From: Bacillota bacterium
GTDB taxonomy: Bacteria > Bacillota > Sulfobacillia > JAJZYS01 > JAJYTV01
Assembly: GCA_021786135.1 (NCBI GenBank)
Contig: JAJYNV010000083.1
Coordinates: 1 to 6,521, forward strand
Length of the DNA: 6,521 nt
Reading direction: 5' to 3'
The translations under genes and the position numbers were made by a program. The notes under the pieces were generated by a model that made no database searches, had not been told where the DNA came from, and was given only the letters and a program-made list of their open reading frames with translations. Below are positions 1 through 4,552 of this stretch, one piece after another (position 1 is the stretch's first letter; the number at the start of each line of letters is the position of its first letter).

Positions 1-22
1 CTAGACGATTGGGCCGAAACTC

Positions 23-96
23 TGGTTGGGGAGGAAGGATTCGAACCCTCACTGACAGAGCCAGAGTCTGTAGTGCTACCGTTACACCACTCCCCA
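23..96 (-). tRNA. tRNA-Gln (anticodon CTG)
   Basis: The reverse strand folds into a complete 74-nt cloverleaf that ends in an encoded CCA. It has a 7-bp acceptor stem (TGGGGAG with CTCCCCA), a D arm containing GG, a 5-bp anticodon stem ACAGA/TCTGT and a loop CTCTGGC. The anticodon CTG lies at 62-64 and reads CAG (Gln). A 4-nt variable loop is followed by a T arm with loop TTCGAAT. The discriminator base is A. The first acceptor pair is U1-A72, the pair recognised in tRNA-Gln by the amidotransferase GatCAB in bacteria that lack glutaminyl-tRNA synthetase. It lies 199 bp downstream of gltX on the same strand and appears to have its own promoter. Confidence 0.97.
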
Positions 97-111
97 ACGT
101 CAGCACGAATG

Positions 112-140
112 AGTATAGCACCGCCCAAAGGCGCGTGCAA
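112..140 (-). promoter_or_regulatory. Candidate promoter for tRNA-Gln
   Basis: On the minus strand a -35-like TTGCAC (135-140) is separated by exactly 17 bp from a -10 element TATACT (112-117). TG plus one base precedes the -10, giving an extended -10 (TGCTATACT). The expected start point falls near 105, about nine bases before the mature 5' end of the tRNA, a normal leader length. The -35 matches only its TTG half, so the extended -10 probably does much of the work. The spacer holds a small inverted repeat (CGCC-CAAA-GGCG), whose significance is unclear. Confidence 0.6.
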
Positions 141-158
141 CACATCTTTCGCCGGCTT

Positions 159-177
159 CGCGCTGGGTCGCAGCGCG
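159..177 (-). other. GC-rich hairpin between gltX and tRNA-Gln
   Basis: A perfect 7-bp inverted repeat with a 5-base loop (CGCGCTG-N5-CAGCGCG) lies downstream of the gltX stop codon and upstream of the tRNA promoter. It could end or slow gltX transcription, but no T-tract follows on the minus strand. I call it a hairpin and not an intrinsic terminator. The remainder of the 97-295 gap shows only a weaker 6-bp repeat at 204-227. Confidence 0.35.
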
Positions 178-295
178 CGCCGAAAACCGCGCCACAAAGC
201 CTTTCTGAGCGCCAGCAGCCTCTCAGAGCCGAGCCTCGCGCGCCGGATCGACGCATACCGGTCCGCTAAATTTCAGCCTCTAGCGATCCGCTTCA

Positions 296-1741
296 TTACC
301 GCGACAGTTTTGCGATGCCGGCGTCGATGCGGCGCAGCGCCTCGTCGCGCCCGAAGAGCTCGGCAAGTTCACTCGCGCCGCCCGGTGTAAACTCCTTGCC
401 CGACAGGGCCACGCGCACGGGGTACATCACCTGGCCGTTCTTGACGCCAAGTTCCGTGGCCAGCGATTCGAGCGCCAGGTGCACATCGTCCTTGGTGAAC
501 GTGACAAGTCGCGTGAGCGTGTCCCGGACCGCCAGGAGGCTCATGAGAGCGATCGCCGCATCCGTCTTCATCTTCTTGTGCGTATAGAGGGCGACGTCGT
601 AGTCCGGCAAAGCGGCTGCGAAATCCACCTGCTCGGGGATCTCGGAAAATACCGCGATTCGGCTATGGAGGAGGCGGCTGAGCGCGAGAATGTCCACCTT
701 TGCTGTCCGGACGCTCTCCGGATACCAGGCGAGGGCAAGGCGGTGGAACTCCTCGAACGGGAGCTTGCGGATATACTCCCCGTTCATCCAGCGCAGCTTC
801 ACGGGGTCGAAGATCGAGGGCGACTTGGAGAGGCCATCGAAGCTGAATCGCTGCACGAGCTCCTCGAGCGTGAAGAACTCCTCGTCGTCGCCCGGGGCCC
901 AGCCGAGCAGCGCCACGTAGTTGAGGATCGCCTGCGGCAGATATCCCTTGTTGTAGTAGTCCTCGAACGATGCGTCGCCGTGACGCTTGCTGAGCTTCTC
1001 CGTAGCAGACTTGTTGATCACCGGCAGGTGGATATGGACGGGGATGTCCCAGCCGAAGGCCTCATAGAGGAGGATGTACTTCGGCGTGGACGACAGGTAT
1101 TCCGCGCCGCGCATCACGTGCGTGATCTGCATCAGATGATCGTCCACGACATTAGCGAAATTGTAGGTCGGGAACCCGTCGGACTTGAGCAGCACGCTGT
1201 CGTCGAGTTCCGCGTTTTCGATCGAGATGTGCCCGAAGACGACGTCGTCATAGCTTGTCGTTCCCGTCATCGGCGTGTGCTGGCGCACAACGGACAGCAT
1301 GCTGGCGGCGAGACGCGATGCGACCTCCTCGGCCGAGAGTGCCCGGCAGCGCTCGTCCTTAAACGGCCGCTTGTGGAGACGCGCCGCGGCGCGCTGGGTC
1401 TCCGTCTCTTCCGGCGTGCAGAAGCAGCGGTACGCCCCGCCGCGGTCTATGAGATCCTGGGCATACCGATGATAGATATCGAGGCGCTCGCTTTGCACGT
1501 AGGGTCCGTACGGTCCGCCGATATCCGGGCCCTCATCGTGCCTTATGCCAACGCGGGTCAGCGTGTCGTAGATCGCCTCGACCGCACCCTCGCGCTTGCG
1601 CTCCTGGTCGGTGTCCTCAATGCGCAGGATGAACTTGCCATCCTGGCCCTTGGCTGTGAGGTAGGCGTAAAGGCCCGTCCGCAGGTTGCCTAGATGCATG
1701 TAGCCTGTGGGACTAGGCGCATACCGGGTGCGAACTGTCAT
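296..1741 (-). CDS. gltX: Glutamyl-tRNA synthetase (class I)
   Basis: This cytosolic enzyme attaches glutamate to tRNA using ATP. The 481-residue product is full length for bacterial GluRS. The N-terminal Rossmann domain has the YAPSPTG stretch followed by HLGN (residues 16-19, the HIGH signature). The KMSKS equivalent KLSKRHG lies at 249-255. The zinc-site region keeps CFC (106-108) and Cys132, but Ala134 replaces the usual fourth ligand after Cys-Arg. The anticodon-binding part ends with the usual GQVMYPVRVALSG-like segment. The start is taken at 1741 because GGAGG (1748-1752) sits 6 nt upstream. The longer frame from 1774 would begin inside the -10 box. The adjacent tRNA-Gln suggests a non-discriminating enzyme that also makes Glu-tRNA(Gln) for GatCAB. 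That is inference, since no GatCAB or GlnRS is visible here. Confidence 0.96.
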   Translation of the reverse strand: MTVRTRYAPSPTGYMHLGNLRTGLYAYLTAKGQDGKFILRIEDTDQERKREGAVEAIYDTLTRVGIRHDEGPDIGGPYGPYVQSERLDIYHRYAQDLIDRGGAYRCFCTPEETETQRAAARLHKRPFKDERCRALSAEEVASRLAASMLSVVRQHTPMTGTTSYDDVVFGHISIENAELDDSVLLKSDGFPTYNFANVVDDHLMQITHVMRGAEYLSSTPKYILLYEAFGWDIPVHIHLPVINKSATEKLSKRHGDASFEDYYNKGYLPQAILNYVALLGWAPGDDEEFFTLEELVQRFSFDGLSKSPSIFDPVKLRWMNGEYIRKLPFEEFHRLALAWYPESVRTAKVDILALSRLLHSRIAVFSEIPEQVDFAAALPDYDVALYTHKKMKTDAAIALMSLLAVRDTLTRLVTFTKDDVHLALESLATELGVKNGQVMYPVRVALSGKEFTPGGASELAELFGRDEALRRIDAGIAKLSR

Positions 1742-1747
1742 CGTCAT

Positions 1748-1752
1748 CCTCC
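1748..1752 (-). promoter_or_regulatory. gltX ribosome-binding site that sets the start
   Basis: GGAGG on the minus strand stands 6 nt before the ATG at 1741. It abuts another in-frame ATG at 1747 with no spacer. This spacing favours initiation at 1741, giving a protein that begins MTVRTRYAPSPTG, the usual beginning of GluRS proteins. Confidence 0.8.
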
Positions 1753-1772
1753 ACCGTGTGAAAACTTTCTCC

Positions 1773-1781
1773 ATTATAACA
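1773..1781 (-). promoter_or_regulatory. Extended -10 promoter of gltX
   Basis: The minus strand reads TGTTATAAT, a perfect extended -10 (TGnTATAAT) in GC-rich surroundings. No convincing -35 hexamer is present 16-18 bp upstream, as is common for extended -10 promoters. Transcription should start near 1766, leaving a leader of about 25 nt that includes the GGAGG. The element overlaps the first ATG of the longest reading frame, which could therefore not be translated from this transcript. Confidence 0.7.
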
Positions 1782-1821
1782 AGTGATGCGCAAGGCGCAG
1801 CGCGTGACGTGGAAAGACACG

Positions 1822-1851
1822 GGCGAGCGGGCTCCCGAGGACCCGCTCGCC
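1822..1851 (-). terminator. Terminator-like hairpin between the 76-aa gene and gltX
   Basis: A perfect 10-bp GC-rich stem (GGCGAGCGGG with CCCGCTCGCC) encloses a 10-base loop. On the minus strand it is followed by CGTGTCTTTCC, a weakly T-rich tail. It lies 71 bp after the stop of the 76-aa gene and upstream of the gltX promoter, where the upstream transcription unit would need to end. The poor T-tract lowers certainty that it is an intrinsic terminator. Confidence 0.6.
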
Positions 1852-1922
1852 GTCAGGCGCATCTCCTGAACCCATCTCCACGCAACGGACGCGCGTGGAA
1901 GGCGGCGTCTGCCCAGCGGATG

Positions 1923-2153
1923 CTAAGGATTGCGCAGGATGAAGGTAATGCGGCTCTGGTCATGAGGATTGAACCAGAGGTTCTGCACCTCGATCCGCTC
2001 CCCATCCGGCGTGTCGAGCCGAACGTAGAGATCTCCTGAGCGCGCCGCCTCACGTACCTCTGCCAGTTCCTCCGGCTCGAGCTTCTTCTCCACCTGCCGA
2101 GGCATCAGTGGCGGAAAGCCCTGCACCCAGCGGGAGTCCACGATGACGTCCAC
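1923..2153 (-). CDS. Hypothetical protein, 76 aa
   Basis: I do not recognise this family. Translation starts at GTG (2153). It is preceded by a very strong ribosome-binding site (AAGGGAGGT, 7 nt spacer), which makes it a credible gene. The 76-residue product is charged and has no signal peptide or membrane segment. Residues about 18-38 (EKKLEPEELAEVREAARSG) look helical. The rest alternates like beta strands (DLYVRLDTPDGERIEVQNLW and a final RITFILRNP). It begins 33 bp after the SDR stop, so it is probably cotranscribed as the last gene of that run, ahead of the hairpin at 1822-1851. A small binding or regulatory partner is possible, but the sequence shows no function. Confidence 0.75.
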   Translation of the reverse strand: MDVIVDSRWVQGFPPLMPRQVEKKLEPEELAEVREAARSGDLYVRLDTPDGERIEVQNLWFNPHDQSRITFILRNP

Positions 2154-2186
2154 GCACCTACCTCCCTTGTGCTCGCTTCGATTCGT

Positions 2187-2969
2187 CTACCCCGCGAACC
2201 CCTTGCCCAGCCATTCGCCGCCGTCGATCACCAGAACCTCGCCGTTGATGAAGTCGGCAAAGGGCGACACGAGATAGGAGGCTGCCTGCGCAACCTCCTC
2301 GACGCTGCCGAAACGCCCGACCGGCACCGATTTGACGAGCTGCGCCTGGATCTCAGGCGCCGCCCAGAGCTGGGCCCGCGACATCTCCGTGTCGACCGGC
2401 CCCGGGCAGAGCGCGTTGACACGGATGCCATGGTGCGCCCACTCGACGGCCAGCGTACGCGTCATCGCGACGACGCCGCCCTTGGCTACAGCGGAGTGGA
2501 GTGTCTTCGGCCCACCCGTCCAGGCGTAGGCGGCGACAAGGTTCAGAATCTTCCCGCCGCGCCCGGAGCGGATCATCTCGAGACCCGCTGCCCGCGTGCA
2601 GTGGAAGGTGCCGTGCAAGACGATGCCGACGACCGCGTTGAAGCCGTTCACCGAAAGCTTGTCCGCATCGACGATGAAATTCCCCGCCGCATTGTTGACG
2701 AGGATGTCGATCTGCCCATAGCGCTCGACCGTCGTGGCGACGAGCCGGTCGACCTGCTCGGGATCACGCACGTCGGTCTGCTGCGCGCTGGCTTCGATGC
2801 CTTCCCCGTGCAGCTCCGCGACCGCCGCCTCGAGATGCTCCGCGCTCCTGCTCGCGAGCACCACCCGTGCGCCGATCCGTCCGAGCTCCCTTGCGATGCC
2901 GAGTCCGATGCCCGTTCCGCCGCCCGTCACGATCGCGACTTGCCCGTCGAGCGTCCCTTGCGCCAGCAT
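2187..2969 (-). CDS. SDR oxidoreductase, 2,4-dienoyl-CoA reductase type
   Basis: This is a 260-residue cytosolic short-chain dehydrogenase/reductase, the normal size for the classical fold. The NAD(P)-binding TGGGTGIG is at residues 15-22 and the structural NNAAG at 92-96. The catalytic region is unusual: Tyr of the classical YxxxK is replaced, giving SAVAK (Ser159, Lys163), with Tyr148 upstream in AAYAW. PGP follows at 189-191. The Ser-for-Tyr change, together with NNAAGNFI, GTFHCTRA and AVEW, matches the DECR/FadH group, which reduces 2,4-dienoyl-CoA with NADPH during breakdown of unsaturated fatty acids. The substrate is inferred. The ATG at 2969 has a GGGAGGG ribosome site. The gene follows the BofA-like gene by 85 bp and precedes the 76-aa gene. 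No other beta-oxidation genes are visible. Confidence 0.9.
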   Translation of the reverse strand: MLAQGTLDGQVAIVTGGGTGIGLGIARELGRIGARVVLASRSAEHLEAAVAELHGEGIEASAQQTDVRDPEQVDRLVATTVERYGQIDILVNNAAGNFIVDADKLSVNGFNAVVGIVLHGTFHCTRAAGLEMIRSGRGGKILNLVAAYAWTGGPKTLHSAVAKGGVVAMTRTLAVEWAHHGIRVNALCPGPVDTEMSRAQLWAAPEIQAQLVKSVPVGRFGSVEEVAQAASYLVSPFADFINGEVLVIDGGEWLGKGFAG

Positions 2970-2979
2970 CGCGTGCCCT

Positions 2980-2993
2980 CCCTAACCTTAGGG
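2980..2993. promoter_or_regulatory. Small inverted repeat at the SDR ribosome site
   Basis: CCCTAA-CC-TTAGGG is a perfect 6-bp inverted repeat just upstream of the SDR start that overlaps the edge of its GGGAGGG ribosome site. It could be an operator or a small mRNA structure affecting translation. It is short, and no second copy was seen, so this is only a suggestion. Confidence 0.3.
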
Positions 2994-3054
2994 TCTTGGG
3001 CGCACGCTTCGCTCAGAAGGCCTTGGCTACCTGCAGATGCTGGACGGCGAAATG

Positions 3055-3315
3055 TCAGCCGTAGATCCCATGCCAAAGCAGCAGCACCGCGGCTCCCGGC
3101 ACGCCCAGGAAGCCGAGGATGGCTGCGGTCACGGGGTTGAGGCCGATGTGCAGGCCATAGGGCTGCGCGAGGAGATCCGCACCGTAGATCACGGCGCCGC
3201 CGACGAGAAGGCGAAGAGCGATCAGGAGCACGCTCTGTGCCACGTCCGGCGCCATCCAGTAGAGCAGTCCGATACCCAGCGCGACCCCTGCCGCCCACGG
3301 CCAGAGCGATGCCAT
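3055..3315 (-). CDS. BofA-family membrane protein
   Basis: This is an 86-residue, almost wholly hydrophobic protein with three likely membrane segments (about 3-20, 31-48 and 62-80). B. subtilis BofA is close in length. The conserved C-terminal block GLHIGLNPVTAAILGFLGVP (54-73) is the family hallmark. In B. subtilis, BofA sits in the outer forespore membrane with SpoIVFA and holds back the intramembrane protease SpoIVFB, which cleaves pro-sigma-K. The polar N-x-x-T of the inhibitory region is present (Asn60, Thr63). As I recall it, an upstream Asn of BofA corresponds here to Asp47. A good ribosome site (GAGGTGAT) precedes the ATG. It follows the DUF2508 gene by 51 bp, the order seen in Bacillota. 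A sporulation role is inference, because family members also occur outside that pathway. Confidence 0.85.
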   Translation of the reverse strand: MASLWPWAAGVALGIGLLYWMAPDVAQSVLLIALRLLVGGAVIYGADLLAQPYGLHIGLNPVTAAILGFLGVPGAAVLLLWHGIYG

Positions 3316-3366
3316 GTCCGATCACCTCGCGGCAGTCTATGACCTGTCCAGCGAGGTCAGAAGCGT

Positions 3367-3582
3367 TCAGCCGCGAGCCGTGCGCAGGAGATAGACGTAA
3401 TGCCGTTCCGCAGCCTGCAGACGGTAGATGGCGTGGTCGACGAGATCCGGATCGTGCACTTCCTCGAACTGCGCCCTAGCCGCCTCGATCTCTCTGCGCG
3501 CGACCTGCGCAAGGTCAGAGAGCACACGCTCGTCGCTCTCAGCCCTTCCCGCAGCCGCCTCCCAGATGGACGTTCCCTTCAT
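3367..3582 (-). CDS. DUF2508 (YaaL-like) protein
   Basis: This is a 71-residue soluble, helical, acidic-basic protein. The C-terminal half (39-70) carries the family pattern: an aromatic-acidic stretch, DPDLVDHAIYRL, then AAERHYVYLLRTAR. This resembles B. subtilis YaaL, a small protein of unknown function encoded between recR and bofA. Its position directly upstream of the BofA-like gene supports the assignment. No recR is found upstream here. The region beyond the start codon is a divergent intergenic region instead. The ribosome site (GGGTGAT before the ATG) is modest. The pair is likely cotranscribed, perhaps with the SDR gene. Confidence 0.82.
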   Translation of the reverse strand: MKGTSIWEAAAGRAESDERVLSDLAQVARREIEAARAQFEEVHDPDLVDHAIYRLQAAERHYVYLLRTARG

Positions 3583-3742
3583 TTCTCATCACCCGACGTC
3601 ATCTTTGCCCAGAGCAGACGAGCGAAAACGTCCACACGGTCGAGACGCCCACCCCTGCCCGCTGATCCAAGCACACCTGAAGACGCTCGCCACGATAAGG
3701 CCGCGGCGGACGTCCCGTCTCCCGGGCGTCAGGCGTCCAAGG

Positions 3743-3762
3743 CGGCACGCCCTGGCGTGCCG
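3743..3762. repeat. 20-base palindrome in the divergent intergenic region
   Basis: CGGCACGCC-CT-GGCGTGCCG is a perfect 9-bp inverted repeat around two bases, or an 8-bp stem with a CCTG tetraloop in RNA. It lies about 30 bp upstream of the -35 box of the plus-strand cluster and 160 bp upstream of the DUF2508 gene. No T-tract follows on either strand, so it is a poor terminator. It may be a protein-binding site or a barrier between the two divergent units. The remaining DNA from 3583 to 3742 shows nothing I can name. Confidence 0.5.
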
Positions 3763-3781
3763 GTGGTGCCTCACGCCCAAC

Positions 3782-3799
3782 TGTCAGTCTATATTGACA
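3782..3799. promoter_or_regulatory. Operator copy 1 upstream of the HTH gene
   Basis: TGTCAGT-CTAT-ATTGACA is an inverted repeat with 7-base arms, a 4-base spacer and one mismatch. Its right arm contains the perfect -35 hexamer TTGACA. It is the first of two similar palindromes centred 28 bp apart. A protein bound here would block RNA polymerase. The small HTH protein encoded just downstream is the obvious candidate (inference). Confidence 0.65.
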
Positions 3800-3821
3800 T
3801 TCGCTTCTGTGTCAGTACAAA
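3794..3821 (+). promoter_or_regulatory. Promoter of the HTH-ClpN-TIM cluster
   Basis: A perfect -35 TTGACA (3794-3799) is followed after 16 bp by a -10-like TACAAA (3816-3821, four of six consensus matches). The start point would fall at about 3828-3830, at or next to the ATG at 3830. No Shine-Dalgarno sequence precedes that ATG. Both facts suggest a leaderless transcript. The -35 lies in operator copy 1 and the -10 in operator copy 2. Confidence 0.6.
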
Positions 3822-3827
3822 CTGACG
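3810..3827. promoter_or_regulatory. Operator copy 2 overlapping the -10 box
   Basis: TGTCAGT-ACAA-ACTGACG is an inverted repeat with perfect 6-base arms (GTCAGT/ACTGAC) and the same 4-base spacing as copy 1. It overlaps the candidate -10 and ends 2 bp before the start codon. Two matching palindromes across one core promoter are strong evidence for repressor control by a dimeric DNA-binding protein. Confidence 0.7.
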
Positions 3828-3829
3828 CC

Positions 3830-4030
3830 ATGGAAAGAGATGAGTACCCGCCGGTCGGCTCTGAGGATCCTCTGCAGGGCTTGCGCGCCGTGCTTGCCTT
3901 GCGGCGTCTAGCTGAGCGGCTCGAGGCGCATCAGGTTGCGGTCGCGAGGGAGCGCGGTCTCTCCTGGCAGCAGATTGGCGACGCGCTCGGCGTCACGCGC
4001 CAATCGATTCATGTGAAGTACGGGAGGTGA
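3830..4030 (+). CDS. Small helix-turn-helix DNA-binding protein
   Basis: The 66-residue product has an amphipathic helix (about 14-42, LQGLRAVLALRRLAERLEAHQ) followed by a C-terminal helix-turn-helix at about 44-64 (LSWQQIGDALGVTRQSIHVKY), with the IGxxLGVTRQSI pattern of a recognition helix. It has no effector domain, so it probably works as a simple dimeric regulator. ATG 3830 was chosen because the promoter at 3794-3821 predicts transcription starting right there. There is no ribosome site, and upstream in-frame starts (GTG 3809, TTG 3794) lie inside the promoter. The stop lies 6 bp before the Clp N gene, whose ribosome site overlaps it, so the two are coupled. Similar HTH plus Clp N pairs occur in Actinobacteria as far as I recall. 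Autorepression through the twin palindromes is inferred. Confidence 0.85.
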   Translation: MERDEYPPVGSEDPLQGLRAVLALRRLAERLEAHQVAVARERGLSWQQIGDALGVTRQSIHVKYGR

Positions 4031-4036
4031 AGGACG

Positions 4037-4516
4037 ATGGATGGGCCGAGTCCTCACGAGTCCCACCGCTCCGCGACAGGCTACAGCGTGGGCGCGACGT
4101 ACCTGGATGCGTGCCGAGAGGCCCTGCGGCGAGGAGACCGCAAGGTGGGCACCGAGCACCTGCTCCTGGCTCTCTTGATGGAGTCCGAGTGCCTGGGGGC
4201 TGTCGGTCGCAGCCTTGACGATGCGCGGGCGTCCCTCGAAGCGCTCGACCAGGAGGCCATGGCCGCTGTAGGTGTCGATGCGAAAGCCTGCCCTGCGCCG
4301 CCACTCAGAGGGCGCCCAGCGGAACGTTTGCCGCTCACCCGGGCGGCCAAGGACGCGCTCAAGGCAGCGTCGCAGGAAGCGGGGAAAAGGCGCTTCGGGC
4401 CGAGGCACGTCCTGCTCGCGCTCACGCGGCGTGACGCCGCGGATGCCGTCACGCTCCTCCTTGCGCGACTCGGAGTGGATCGCGAGGCGGTGCGCGCGCA
4501 ACTGCGGGGTGCCTGA
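4037..4516 (+). CDS. Stand-alone double Clp N-domain protein
   Basis: This 159-residue protein consists of two Clp N (R) repeats and little else. Repeat 1 (about 19-75) contains VGTEHLLLALL (37-47). Repeat 2 (about 98-157) starts LTRAAKDAL and contains GPRHVLLALT (121-130). The linker is rich in Pro, Ala and Arg. In ClpC and ClpA this domain docks adaptors or recognises substrates. In ClpC-type proteins the paired fold also accepts phospho-arginine proteins. Here no AAA+ ATPase module follows, so the protein cannot unfold substrates itself. It may act as an adaptor, decoy or sensor for the cell's ClpC (inference). The ATG is preceded by a strong GGGAGGTGA that overlaps the stop of the HTH gene 6 bp upstream, suggesting coupled translation. 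The next gene follows after 36 bp. Confidence 0.9.
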   Translation: MDGPSPHESHRSATGYSVGATYLDACREALRRGDRKVGTEHLLLALLMESECLGAVGRSLDDARASLEALDQEAMAAVGVDAKACPAPPLRGRPAERLPLTRAAKDALKAASQEAGKRRFGPRHVLLALTRRDAADAVTLLLARLGVDREAVRAQLRGA

Positions 4517-4552
4517 CGCAGTTCCGCCTCCGGCTGGAAAGGAGTCGTCACC

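Noticed and set aside
204..227. TCTGAG-N12-CTCAGA repeat as a gltX terminator
   Set aside because: Its stem is only 6 bp with a 12-base loop and no T-tract follows on the minus strand.
479..1693. 404-codon plus-strand open frame opposite gltX
   Set aside because: It is a mirror of a clearly conserved synthetase gene. The translation resembles no family and is dominated by Arg, Val, Glu and Leu.
1742..1774. Longer GluRS start at 1774
   Set aside because: The ATG lies in the -10 box and has no ribosome site, whereas ATG 1741 has GGAGG at 6 nt.
2169..3140. 323-codon plus-strand open frame opposite the SDR gene
   Set aside because: It covers the SDR and part of the BofA-like gene and has the Arg/Asp-rich composition of a shadow frame.
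3428..3829. Upstream extension of the HTH reading frame
   Set aside because: It overlaps the DUF2508 gene on the other strand and the promoter and twin operators. The 134 extra residues have no domain signal.
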